Part shown: positions 14,195-20,235 of the stretch, in pieces
How the letters are laid out: each line of letters begins with the position of its first letter
Numbering within the stretch: the first letter of the stretch is position 1
Origin: an uncultured delta proteobacterium
GTDB taxonomy: Bacteria > Myxococcota_A > Polyangia > Polyangiales > Polyangiaceae
Direction: 5' to 3'
Assembly (NCBI GenBank): GCA_903858055.1
Contig: CAIOHM010000179.1
Location: 1 to 20,235, forward strand
DNA: 20,235 nucleotides
Made by a program: the position numbers and the translations under genes
Notes under the pieces: generated by a model
Databases searched by the model: none
The model's input: only the letters and a program-made list of their open reading frames with translations
What the model was told of the DNA's origin: nothing

Positions 14195-14383
14195 CCCCAG
14201 GACCCTCCGCCTCATCGCTTCGCCTCGCATGGGCGATCGCGCGCTCGCTCCGACCGGTGGCGGCCGAAGGGACGAACACTGCCGACGGGGGGTCGCTCGC
14301 AGATCGCCGCGCTCGCGCTCTTGGCTCCGGGCTCCTGCCCTCCTCCGCGAGGAGCCCCCCTCACGCCGCCACGCGCAGCTCGA
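14195..14383. other. Non-coding spacer without a recognisable feature
   Basis: This is part of the roughly 490-bp gap between arsC and the tRNA gene. Open frames here have no recognisable domains and look like GC-rich chance frames; one minus-strand frame reads through the tRNA itself. I see no promoter, terminator or RNA gene in this stretch. Confidence 0.5.
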
Positions 14384-14415
14384 TTCGTGAGTAGGGGCGC
14401 GTCACAGTGGATTCG
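14384..14415 (-). repeat. Direct duplicate of the tRNA-Arg 3' end and flank
   Basis: These 32 bases match 14522-14553 at 31 of 32 positions (the difference is G14394 versus C14532). The matching segment covers the 3' side of the tRNA-Arg T-arm, the acceptor 3' strand and 15 bases of downstream sequence. Only this part of the tRNA is present, so it is a fragment and not a gene. Such 3'-end copies are typical leftovers of integration at a tRNA (att-type) or of local duplication. Confidence 0.8.
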
Positions 14416-14498
14416 CTCGATTCTGCACGAGTGACCGCGAGCCGGCCGCGAGGCCGTGGCGAGCTGCACGAGTGCACGTATCGACAGAATCCAATGTG
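14403..14498. repeat. Imperfect inverted repeat bounding a 96-bp segment
   Basis: 14403-14419 (CACAGTGGATTCGCTCG) and the reverse complement of 14482-14498 (CACATTGGATTCTGTCG) agree at 14 of 17 positions. Both resemble the tRNA-Arg T-arm/acceptor sequence. Inside lie a direct repeat of CTGCACGAGTG (14423-14433 and 14464-14474) and a GC-rich dyad around 14439-14460. No coding potential is evident. It may be a degenerate miniature element or a product of repeated tRNA-end copying. Confidence 0.45.
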
Positions 14499-14504
14499 CA
14501 CAGC

Positions 14505-14526
14505 GAAACGAACCCGAAGGGTTCGT
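14505..14526 (-). terminator. Intrinsic terminator of tRNA-Arg
   Basis: On the minus strand, ACGAACCC-TTC-GGGTTCGT forms a perfect 8-bp stem with a 3-nt loop (14526 to 14508), followed by a short T-rich run (TTC). It begins 10 bases after the tRNA 3' end, the expected place for a Rho-independent terminator. The T-tract is short. Confidence 0.65.
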
Positions 14527-14535
14527 GAGTACGGG

Positions 14536-14609
14536 CGCGTCACAGTGGATTCGAACCACTGACCTTCGGCTCCGGAGGCCGACGCTCTATCCAGCTGAGC
14601 TAGTGACGC
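14536..14609 (-). tRNA. tRNA-Arg(CCG)
   Basis: On the minus strand the sequence folds as a full cloverleaf. The acceptor stem is GCGTCAC/GTGACGC, and the D-arm is GCTC-AGCTGGATA-GAGC. The anticodon stem TCGGC/GCCGA holds loop CTCCGGA, giving anticodon CCG (reads CGG arginine codons). The variable loop is AGGTC and the T-arm is AGTGG-TTCGAAT-CCACT. The discriminator base is G, and CCA is not encoded (CCC follows), so CCA must be added after transcription. It lies downstream of jag on the same strand, separated by a stem-loop, and is followed by its own terminator. Its 3' end is duplicated at 14384-14415. Confidence 0.95.
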
Positions 14610-14615
14610 TTGGGA

Positions 14616-14637
14616 GCGCCTGGAGTACCCCAGGCGC
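14616..14637 (-). terminator. Stem-loop between jag and tRNA-Arg, possible terminator
   Basis: GCGCCTGG-N6-CCAGGCGC is a perfect 8-bp stem located 23 bp after the jag stop and 6 bp before the tRNA 5' end on the minus strand. There is no U-tract, so if it terminates it does so weakly. It could instead be a processing site in a jag-tRNA read-through transcript. Confidence 0.4.
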
Positions 14638-14660
14638 GCACCGGGAACAAGGCCGAGGGT

Positions 14661-15185
14661 TCAGCTCGCGGCGGGCGCGTTCGCCGGCATGATGTGCACG
14701 CGGCGGTTCGGCTCCTCACCGGAGGACTCGGTCTTCACGCCCTCGATGCCCGAAAGGGCGCGGTGGACGACGCGGCGGTCGCGCGCGCTCATGGGATCGA
14801 AGGTCACGACCTTGCCCTCCTTGGCGACGCGGAGAGCGAGCTTCTTCGCCATCTCGCTGAGGCGGCTCTCGTGGTTCGCGCGGAAGCCGTCGGCGTCGAG
14901 GTTGAAGAAGCGGCGCGGCGCGCCCGGGCGGTTCGCCACGCGCGAGACGAGGTACTGGAGCGCGTCGAGCACGACGCCCTTCTTGCCGATCACGAGGTTC
15001 GCGTCGGCGCCGCTGATCGCGAGCTTCACTTCCGTCTGGCCGTTCTCGACCTGCTCGACGCCGTCGAAGGCCACACGCGCGTCGACGCCCATGGTCTCGA
15101 GGACGTTGCCCACGAAACGGAGGGCCTTCTGGGTTTGCTCATCTGCGGCGTCGATGGTCGCGCCGGTCGTGTTGTTCGTTTCCAC
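14661..15185 (-). CDS. jag: Jag/KhpB-type RNA-binding protein (KH-R3H)
   Basis: The 174-residue protein carries a KH domain with the GKKG loop (67-70, in LVIGKKGVVLDALQYLV) and a C-terminal R3H domain with R137...H141 (SARDRRVVHRAL), ending in the EPNRRVHI strand. This is the SpoIIIJ-associated Jag/KhpB architecture. The Jag_N domain of Bacillus Jag is missing, because the first 20 residues are a short polar tail before the KH domain. It is an RNA-binding cytoplasmic protein linked with cell envelope and division control in Firmicutes; its role here is not established. The start is GTG at 15185, 18 bp after the yidC stop, preceded by GAGGCAAG. It ends the rpmH-rnpA-yidD-yidC-jag operon, where mnmE often follows in other bacteria but does not here. 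Confidence 0.93.
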   Translation of the reverse strand: METNNTTGATIDAADEQTQKALRFVGNVLETMGVDARVAFDGVEQVENGQTEVKLAISGADANLVIGKKGVVLDALQYLVSRVANRPGAPRRFFNLDADGFRANHESRLSEMAKKLALRVAKEGKVVTFDPMSARDRRVVHRALSGIEGVKTESSGEEPNRRVHIMPANAPAAS

Positions 15186-15203
15186 TGCTTGCCTCTGTTG
15201 GAA

Positions 15204-16910
15204 TCAGGCGCGCGCGCTCGGACGAGGCGCGGCCGGGGTGGGTTCGGAGACGACGATCATGGTCGCCGCCGTTTCTTTCTTGGCGATGCGCTCGACGACG
15301 AGCTGCTGGACGATGCCGAGCACGCTGTTCGTGAGCATGTAGAGACCGAGCGCCGCCGGAAGGAAGAGCATCATGAGCGTGAAGATGGCGGGCATCATCC
15401 ACGTCATCATCTGCTGCTGCACCGGGTCCATGCCCTGCGCGGGCACGAGCTTCTGCTGGACGATCATGAAGCCGCCGAGCAGGAGCGGGAGCACGTAGAA
15501 CGGGTCCGGCGCCGAGAGATCCTTGAACCAAAGAAAGTGTGTATTGTACATCTCCACGGCCGTCTGCAGCGTGGTGTACATGGCAAACCACACGGGCATC
15601 GCCGCGAGCTGCGGGAGACAGCCCTTCGCGGGGTTGATCTTGTGTTTGCGCCAGAGCTCCTGCGTGGCCATGGTCTTGGCCATCGGGTCGTCTTTGAACT
15701 TCTCGTTGATCGCGTCGACCTCGGGCTTGATCTTGCGCATGCCCACCGTGGTCTGAATGCCCGGGATGAGCAGCGGCAGGAGCAGCGTGCGGATCGTGAG
15801 CGTGAGGCAGACGACCGCGAGGCCCCAGGAGCCCGCGGTGACGTGCTCCGCGAAGAAGCGCAGCGCGCCGACCAGGAGCTTCGCGACGCCCGAGAACGTG
15901 CCGAGGTCGATGAGGTCCGAGAGACCGCCGCGGCCGCCGAGGGCCCCCGCGAGCACGTCGCGCTCCTTCGGACCGAAGTAGGCGTCTTGGCGGTACGTGG
16001 CTTTTTCGCCGGGCTTGAGCGAGCGCGCCGCGTACTCGAGGTTCGCGTGGAAGACCGTGCCCGCTTCGTCGGCTTCCGGGTCTTGGCCCGCGGCGTACCA
16101 CTGCTCGGCGAGGAGCTCGCCTTGCGGGAGCACACCCTCGGTCGCCGGCACGAGCGCCTGCGCGAAGTAGTAGTTCGTGACCGCAACGTAGCGATCGATG
16201 GCGTCCTTCTCGAACCAGCCCTTCTTGAAGTCACCCTTCGGCTTGCGCGTCACCTCTTTGCCCGCGGCGACGGAGAGATCGGTTTGGAAGGGAGAAACAC
16301 GGCCGAAGCTGCCCTTCACGTCCCCGTTCTTGCGGTACGCGTAGGCGCCGATCGAGAAGCGGTGACTGCGCGCCTCCAAGGCACGGTTCTCGACGGTCGT
16401 TTCGACGGCGAGCTCGTAGGGGCCCTTGCCCGCAGAGACGCGCTTCTCGATGCGCGCCTCGGGCGCCTCGTGCACGAACGTGCAGCTCGTCGCGTCGTGC
16501 GCCGCGAGCTTCCACGGGAAGCGATCGTACGGGAGCTGAGTGTCGCCTTCCTTTCCGCGGAAGAGCGTGCGGAGCGAGCGCCAGCGCTCGTTCGTGAACG
16601 TGGAGCTGAGATCGGCGGCGGGGCTGTGCGTGTACTTGTCGCCGGTGAGGAAGAAGTGCGTGATCGCCGCGCCGCGCGTGGAGAGCTCGGCGGTGAAGCG
16701 CGAGCCTTCGATCGTGCAGAGCTCACCCTCGGCGGGCTGCCCGGGCGGGTCGTCGACGGGGTCCGCCACGAAGCCCGGTGCGTCGACGTAACGCTCGCTC
16801 ACGACGGGCTGGTCCTTGTGCTCGGAGCCGAACATCGAGGGACCGAACTTGACCGCGAGGACCACCGCGAGGGCGATGAAGGTCCAGCGAAGGAGAGGAC
16901 TGCTTTCCAT
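15204..16910 (-). CDS. yidC: Membrane protein insertase YidC
   Basis: The 568-residue product has the Gram-negative YidC layout. An N-terminal anchor helix (about 8-24) precedes a large periplasmic P1 domain (about 45-340). The conserved C-terminal insertase core of five helices (about 355-545) follows, with the cytoplasmic hairpin MRKIKPEVDAINEKF, then NPAKGCLPQLAAMPVWFAMYTTL and GLYMLTNSVLGIVQQLVVER. The positively charged groove residue is likely the Arg of TIRTLLLPL at the start of the core. It inserts and folds inner-membrane proteins with or without SecYEG. ATG at 16910 is clear. Between it and the yidD stop lie 62 bp that contain a 16-codon frame. The C-terminal tail is short, Ala/Pro-rich and lacks the long basic extension that binds ribosomes in some marine or Gram-positive homologues. 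Confidence 0.96.
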   Translation of the reverse strand: MESSPLLRWTFIALAVVLAVKFGPSMFGSEHKDQPVVSERYVDAPGFVADPVDDPPGQPAEGELCTIEGSRFTAELSTRGAAITHFFLTGDKYTHSPAADLSSTFTNERWRSLRTLFRGKEGDTQLPYDRFPWKLAAHDATSCTFVHEAPEARIEKRVSAGKGPYELAVETTVENRALEARSHRFSIGAYAYRKNGDVKGSFGRVSPFQTDLSVAAGKEVTRKPKGDFKKGWFEKDAIDRYVAVTNYYFAQALVPATEGVLPQGELLAEQWYAAGQDPEADEAGTVFHANLEYAARSLKPGEKATYRQDAYFGPKERDVLAGALGGRGGLSDLIDLGTFSGVAKLLVGALRFFAEHVTAGSWGLAVVCLTLTIRTLLLPLLIPGIQTTVGMRKIKPEVDAINEKFKDDPMAKTMATQELWRKHKINPAKGCLPQLAAMPVWFAMYTTLQTAVEMYNTHFLWFKDLSAPDPFYVLPLLLGGFMIVQQKLVPAQGMDPVQQQMMTWMMPAIFTLMMLFLPAALGLYMLTNSVLGIVQQLVVERIAKKETAATMIVVSEPTPAAPRPSARA

Positions 16911-16925
16911 GAAGAGGACGGCCGA

Positions 16926-16976
16926 CTAGCAGGCTCTCAGGGAGACGACACGAAAACCGCGCGCACGGGTGCTCAT
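16926..16976 (-). other. Possible 16-codon ORF between yidD and yidC
   Basis: ATG at 16976 overlaps the yidD stop (ATGA) and reads MSTRARGFRVVSLRAC before TAG at 16926-16928, 15 bp before the yidC start. Its overlap matches the coupling pattern of rpmH/rnpA/yidD, so it may carry ribosomes from yidD towards yidC rather than make a useful peptide. A chance frame is also likely. Confidence 0.25.
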
Positions 16977-17194
16977 GGCGGCGGGGGATCGTAGCCGCCC
17001 TTGGAGAGCGGTTGGCACCGGAGAATGCGCCACACCGCGAGCCAAAAGCCGCGCCACGCTCCGTGCCGCTCGAGGCAACCGAGCGCGTAGTGCGAGCAGC
17101 TCGGCTCGAAGCGGCAATGGCCTCCGAGAAAAGGCGAGAGCACGCGCTGGTAGCCCCGTACGCCGGCGTGAAGGAGTCGCGCGGCGCCGTTCAC
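16973..17194 (-). CDS. yidD: Membrane protein insertion efficiency factor YidD
   Basis: This 73-residue protein shows the YidD signature: GYQRVLSPFLGGHCRFEPSCSHYAL (14-38, with C27 and C33), then ERHGAWRGFWLAVWRILRCQPLSKGGYDP (42-70, C60). It is a small amphipathic inner-membrane-associated protein thought to aid YidC-dependent insertion. I chose GTG at 17194 because its first bases overlap the rnpA TGA (GTGA, 17191-17194) and it gives the usual 70-85 residue length. A longer frame would run through rnpA. It is encoded between rnpA and yidC as in most bacteria. The C-terminal Pro run is short and typical. Confidence 0.93.
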   Translation of the reverse strand: MNGAARLLHAGVRGYQRVLSPFLGGHCRFEPSCSHYALGCLERHGAWRGFWLAVWRILRCQPLSKGGYDPPPP

Positions 17195-17571
17195 GAGGCT
17201 TCGACGGCGCGTGGAGCCTCGCGCGGCGGCAGCTGCTGCAGGAGCTTGAGCAAGCGCTGAAACTCGCGCTTCGTCTGCGCGAGGTCGAGTGAGGGCGCGC
17301 CCACCTTCGCGATGACGAGGATGTCGACGCGCGCTGCACGGAGCGCAGGCCACTGCCGGAAGCACTCGCGACAGAGGCGCTTCACGCGGTTGCGGCGCAC
17401 GGCCGTGCCCACGCGCTTCGAGACGATCACCCCGAGGCGCGCGGGGGCGGCGGTCGGCGTGGCCACAAACACGAAATGCGACGAACCCGTGCGGGCCGTC
17501 GCATGGCGGAGGGCGTCGAATTCCGAGCGGCGGCGCAAGCGCGCCGACTTCGGAAACGAAGCCGAGCTCAC
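17191..17571 (-). CDS. rnpA: Ribonuclease P protein component
   Basis: The 126-residue basic protein has the RNase P protein features: the N-terminal LRRRSEFDALRHATARTGSSHF segment and the RNR motif in RRNRVKRLCRECFRQ (59-73, R60-N61-R62), which contacts the RNA subunit and the pre-tRNA leader. It supports 5' maturation of tRNAs. The start is GTG at 17571, overlapping the rpmH stop by four bases (GTGA). The stop overlaps the yidD start in the same way. The C-terminal roughly 15 residues (LPPREAPRAVEAS) are a non-conserved tail. Confidence 0.95.
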   Translation of the reverse strand: MSSASFPKSARLRRRSEFDALRHATARTGSSHFVFVATPTAAPARLGVIVSKRVGTAVRRNRVKRLCRECFRQWPALRAARVDILVIAKVGAPSLDLAQTKREFQRLLKLLQQLPPREAPRAVEAS

Positions 17572-17717
17572 TTCTCGTAGGTCGAAACGGTCAAGCGCCA
17601 GCGGCCCTTGCGGCGGCGGTTCTGCAGGACTTTACGACCACCCGCGGTTTCCATACGGGCGCGGAAACCATGGGTGCGACGACGACGGGTGTTGGACGGC
17701 TGAAAAGTGCGCTTCAT
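17568..17717 (-). CDS. rpmH: 50S ribosomal protein L34
   Basis: The 49-residue protein is a textbook L34: MKRTFQPSNTRRRRTHGFRAR, then GGRKVLQNRRRKGRWRLTVS. It is a small basic 50S subunit protein. ATG at 17717 is unambiguous. It is the first gene of the rpmH-rnpA-yidD-yidC-jag operon; its stop overlaps the rnpA GTG. A sigma70-like promoter lies about 45-75 bp upstream (17762-17791), and a hairpin (17733-17749) sits in the likely 5' UTR. The divergent neighbour is an OmpA-family gene rather than the dnaA often found there in other bacteria. Confidence 0.97.
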   Translation of the reverse strand: MKRTFQPSNTRRRRTHGFRARMETAGGRKVLQNRRRKGRWRLTVSTYEK

Positions 17718-17732
17718 GACGAGACCTGAGCT

Positions 17733-17749
17733 CGAGAGGCATGCTCTCG
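17733..17749 (-). other. Hairpin in the rpmH 5' leader
   Basis: CGAGAG-GCATG-CTCTCG is a perfect 6-bp stem with a 5-nt loop, 16-32 bp upstream of the rpmH ATG and inside the predicted leader. It could influence translation or RNA stability; this is inference from structure and position only. Confidence 0.3.
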
Positions 17750-17761
17750 GGAGGGGGGGCG

Positions 17762-17791
17762 GATAAAGCACCGAGGAGCCGATCGTGTCAA
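17762..17791 (-). promoter_or_regulatory. Sigma70-like promoter of the rpmH operon
   Basis: On the minus strand a perfect -35 box TTGACA (17791-17786) is followed after 18 bp by a weak -10 hexamer TTTATC (17767-17762). Transcription would start near 17755, leaving a leader of about 40 nt before rpmH. The perfect -35 stands out in such GC-rich DNA. Confidence 0.6.
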
Positions 17792-17900
17792 GGCTTCCAT
17801 CGTGGGCCGCGTCGATCCCGGTGCGCGGGGCGAGAGACTCTGACAGGAACGCCGCGATTCGCTGGGCGTGCGCCCGTTCTGCGCATAGTCTCGTCCGCGC

Positions 17901-19775
17901 ATGCACGCACGCGGAAACCTCCTCCTCGGCCTCGTGGCCGCGGGTCTTCTCTCGACCGGCCTCGCTTCGGCGCAGTCGCGCACGTTCCACCTCGACCGCC
18001 TGGACGTCGCGGGCGGCCCCGACGACGGCGTCGGGCTCGTGAGGCCGAAGCTTCGAAAGACCCCGAACCTCTACGGGCAGTTCGCGCTCGGGTTCTCGTT
18101 GAACCCGCTCAAGACCGCGACCATGACCGCAGACAACGTCACGCTCCGTGAGTCCGAGCGGGCGGTGATCGCCCAGCAGCTCGTCTCGACCTACACGTTC
18201 GGCGCGCAGCTCTGGGACCGGTGGCAGTTCTCGCTCACGCTGCCCGTGGCGCTCACGCAGAGCGGCCAGAACCCCGCGTACCCGCAAGACAACGACTTCT
18301 TCACCGCGCAGTCGAGCGTGGTGACGACGAGCGGCGGCTGGGCCGGCGATCTGCGGGCCGACGCGCGCGTGCTCGCGTGGAAGAGCGCCGACGAGACGAT
18401 GGCGATCGCCTCGCAGCTGAGCGTCTTCGCGCCCACGGGCAACGCCACGCGCTCGAGCTTTGGCGGCGATGGCGAGGTCACGGCGACCGCGCTCGTCGCG
18501 GGCGAGTACAAGATCGACGACGTGAGCATCGTGGCGAACACCGGCGTGAACGTGCGGCCCAAGGTGCGCCTCAACGACCCGCGCAAGAACAACGGTCTCG
18601 GCGTCGGCAACGAGTGGCGCTGGGCCCTTGGCGCGTTCGTGCCTTTCGCCGCGTGGAACATGCGCGCGGGCGTGACCTTCTTCGGACAGACGGGCCTCGA
18701 GACCGACGACCCCATCGTAGGGAAGACCCTCTTCACCGCGCGCAACTCCCCGGTCGAGTGGCTGGGCGAGGCGCGCTTTCGCTTCGGCGAGAAGAGCGCC
18801 TGGTGGGCCGGCCCCGCGATCGGCAGCATGATCCTCGGCGGCTACGGAGCACCGGACTTCCGGATGACCGCGGTCGTCGGCTACCGCGAAACCCTTGGCG
18901 ACGACCTCACGGACTTCGAGCGCCGCAAGCTCGAAGAAGAGGCCGCGAAGAAGCGCCGCCCACGGATCGACACGGACAAGGACGGCATCTTCGACGACGT
19001 GGACGCGTGCGTGCTCGACCCCGAAGACGGCGAGCCACCGGACCCCACCGACGGCTGCCCGAAGGCGAAGGACACGGACGGCGACGGCATCGTCGACATC
19101 CTCGACAAGTGCCCCACGCAGCCCGAAGACAAGGACGGCATCGAGGACTTCGACGGCTGCCCCGAGAGCGACTACGACGGCGACGGCATCGAGGACGACG
19201 ACGACGCGTGCCCCGAAGAGCCGGGCGTGCGCGCCACGAACCCCGACGACAACGGGTGCCCGCGCTTCATTCGCCTCGAGGGCAAGCAGATCCGCATCCT
19301 GCAGCAGGTGCAGTTCAAGACCGGCTCGGCCGAGCTTCTCCCCGTGTCGTTCCCGATCCTCGAAGAGGTCGCGTCGCTCATGAAGATCCACACGCGCATT
19401 CTGCGGGTGAGCATCGAGGGCCACACGGACAACCGCGGCAACGCGGGAGCCAACACGAAGCTCAGCGACGCGCGCGCCCACTCGGTCGAGCGCTGGCTCA
19501 CGCAGCGAGGAGTCCAGAGCGAACGCCTCGAAGCGCACGGCTACGGCCAAGACCGCCCGATCGCTTCGAACAACGACGACGCCGGGCGCGCACGCAACCG
19601 CCGCGTGGAGTTCCACATCCTCGAGCAGGCGAACGCGACCCCGGCTGCGTCCGGTACTCCCGCATCCATTCCAGGTAATACGACGCCTGCGACCCCGGCA
19701 GCGAAGCCCGTCGAGCAGAAGGCTCCCGTGCCCGTGCCGACCACGAAGAAGTCGAACGACTTCGAGTTCGACTGA
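17901..19775 (+). CDS. OmpA-family outer-membrane protein with thrombospondin type-3 repeats
   Basis: The 624-residue protein has a signal peptide (about 1-24, ASA|Q) and a roughly 300-residue region of alternating polar/aromatic strands that looks like a beta-barrel or beta-rich domain. A Lys/Glu helix (LEEEAAKKRR) leads into Asp-rich, Cys-containing calcium-binding repeats (from D357: DTDKDGIFDDVDAC, DTDGDGIVDILDKC, DYDGDGIEDDDDAC). An OmpA C-terminal peptidoglycan-binding domain follows (about 464-575: QFKTGSAELLP, GHTDNRGN with H508, LSDARAHSVERWL, RNRRVEFHI). The tail is Ala/Pro/Thr-rich and ends KKSNDFEFD. It probably tethers the outer membrane to the cell wall. ATG at 17901 was chosen because it directly starts the signal peptide. 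It diverges from rpmH and is followed 5 bp later by the PEP-synthase-like gene. Confidence 0.9.
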   Translation: MHARGNLLLGLVAAGLLSTGLASAQSRTFHLDRLDVAGGPDDGVGLVRPKLRKTPNLYGQFALGFSLNPLKTATMTADNVTLRESERAVIAQQLVSTYTFGAQLWDRWQFSLTLPVALTQSGQNPAYPQDNDFFTAQSSVVTTSGGWAGDLRADARVLAWKSADETMAIASQLSVFAPTGNATRSSFGGDGEVTATALVAGEYKIDDVSIVANTGVNVRPKVRLNDPRKNNGLGVGNEWRWALGAFVPFAAWNMRAGVTFFGQTGLETDDPIVGKTLFTARNSPVEWLGEARFRFGEKSAWWAGPAIGSMILGGYGAPDFRMTAVVGYRETLGDDLTDFERRKLEEEAAKKRRPRIDTDKDGIFDDVDACVLDPEDGEPPDPTDGCPKAKDTDGDGIVDILDKCPTQPEDKDGIEDFDGCPESDYDGDGIEDDDDACPEEPGVRATNPDDNGCPRFIRLEGKQIRILQQVQFKTGSAELLPVSFPILEEVASLMKIHTRILRVSIEGHTDNRGNAGANTKLSDARAHSVERWLTQRGVQSERLEAHGYGQDRPIASNNDDAGRARNRRVEFHILEQANATPAASGTPASIPGNTTPATPAAKPVEQKAPVPVPTTKKSNDFEFD

Positions 19776-19780
19776 GACCC

Positions 19781-20235
19781 ATGGCCACCAAGCCCCGCTT
19801 CTTCTTCCCGCTCGCCGCGGCCCCGGCGCGGCGCGGGCACGAAGCGCGTTCCCTCGGCGGGAAGGCGGCGCAGCTCGCGCGCATCGAGCGTTCGGGCTTG
19901 CTCGTGCCGGCCTCGTGGGTGTGCCCTGCGGAGATTTACAGTGAGGTCGCGCGGCAGCTCCCGGCGGATCTCGCGATCGAAGCGCTCCTCAAGACCGAGG
20001 GACGCCGCTCGAGCGATCGCGTGGGGCGCGCCTTCGACGCCTGGCGCCGCATCGCGCTGCCCACCGGCTTCGACGCGGAGCTCGAGCGCCTGTGGCAGGA
20101 GGCCTCCGATCACGGTCGCTACGTGCTCGCGGTGCGCTCGAGCGCGACCGTGGAAGACACCGACACGCTCTCGATGGCGGGCGTCGCGGCTTCCCGCATC
20201 GGCGTCACGAGCGCGCGCGAGCTCCTCGAGGCGCC
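19781..20235 (+). CDS. PEP synthase/PPDK-type ATP-binding protein, N-terminal part only
   Basis: The gene starts at ATG 19781, 5 bp after the OmpA-family stop, and runs off the window after 151 codons. The visible part matches the N-terminal PEP/pyruvate-binding (ATP-grasp-like) domain: SLGGKAAQLARIERSGLLVP (24-43) and LAVRSSATVEDTDTLSMAG (116-134), with R119 as the expected ATP-contacting arginine. Proteins with this domain include PEP synthase, pyruvate phosphate dikinase, glucan water dikinase-like enzymes and rifampin phosphotransferase. The phosphohistidine and PEP domains are beyond the window, so the exact enzyme cannot be named. The tight spacing suggests co-transcription with the outer-membrane protein gene. 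Confidence 0.8.
   Translation, partial: MATKPRFFFPLAAAPARRGHEARSLGGKAAQLARIERSGLLVPASWVCPAEIYSEVARQLPADLAIEALLKTEGRRSSDRVGRAFDAWRRIALPTGFDAELERLWQEASDHGRYVLAVRSSATVEDTDTLSMAGVAASRIGVTSARELLEA

Noticed and set aside
14384..14415. A second tRNA gene
   Set aside because: Only the 3' quarter of the tRNA is present; no D-arm or anticodon arm can be formed.
14212..14559. A 115-codon minus-strand frame containing a repeated RIHCDAP.LTN peptide
   Set aside because: The peptide repeat is simply the translated 3' end of tRNA-Arg and its duplicate; the frame reads through the tRNA and is not a gene.
14610..16994. A 794-codon plus-strand open frame opposite jag, yidC and yidD
   Set aside because: It is antisense to three conserved genes; its composition is that of a shadow frame.
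17012..17031. A sigma54-like TGGCAC element
   Set aside because: The downstream TTGC half is poorly matched and the site lies inside yidD; a chance match is more likely.
17568..19616. A 682-codon minus-strand open frame that ends in rpmH
   Set aside because: Only its last 49 residues are real (L34). The remainder is antisense to the OmpA-family gene and lies upstream of the rpmH promoter.

Overview
The window is about 20 kb of GC-rich (roughly 70%) chromosomal DNA, coding-dense on both strands with many 4-nt gene overlaps. The base composition, the bacterial deoxyhypusine-synthase-like gene start, the OmpA protein with thrombospondin type-3 repeats, the long YidC P1 domain and a Jag protein without its N-terminal domain all suggest a Gram-negative myxobacterium-like organism (Myxococcota, possibly Polyangiales). 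That placement is inference; no rRNA is present.

Layout. (1) 1-2806, minus strand: glyA, a glyoxalase-II-like metallo-beta-lactamase hydrolase and a CoA-type Nudix hydrolase in tight succession, then the start of a deoxyhypusine synthase-like gene cut by the window edge. (2) 3019-6069, plus: a 1016-residue multi-pass membrane protein with a GT-C/YfhO-like layout. (3) 6224-7279, plus: a protein with a circularly permuted papain (YiiX-like) His...Cys arrangement. It converges on a minus-strand pair, an AlkD-type DNA glycosylase and a shikimate-kinase-like P-loop protein. (4) 8716-9153, plus: a SRPBCC/AHSA1 protein. (5) 9172-12088, minus: a DprE1-like flavoprotein followed by two DprE2-like SDRs, a cassette expected to epimerise a polyprenyl-phosphoryl pentose. 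(6) 12180-14049, plus: a compact arsenic operon, arsR-arsI-aqpS-arsC, with no arsB or acr3 visible. (7) 14050-14660: a non-coding stretch with a 45-bp tandem repeat, tRNA-derived direct and inverted repeats, and tRNA-Arg(CCG) with its terminator. (8) 14661-17717, minus: the conserved rpmH-rnpA-yidD-yidC-jag operon with a recognisable promoter. (9) 17901-20235, plus: an OmpA-family outer-membrane protein and the start of a PEP-synthase/PPDK-type gene.

How the genes fit together. In the arsenic operon, ArsI should demethylate methylarsenite, ArsC should reduce arsenate, and the aquaporin should let the resulting arsenite leave the cell, under a cysteine-sensing ArsR. The DprE1/SDR block implies furanosyl-arabinose donor synthesis outside Actinobacteria. 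The 1016-residue membrane protein is a speculative user of a lipid-linked sugar, but it is about 3 kb away and not in the same operon.

No CRISPR array, phage gene or transposase was seen. The points most worth checking are the DprE1-like enzyme with alanine at the benzothiazinone-target cysteine, the arginine-less aquaporin filter in an ArsB-free operon, the tRNA-derived repeat cluster, and the two unfamiliar proteins (permuted papain-like and shikimate-kinase-like).
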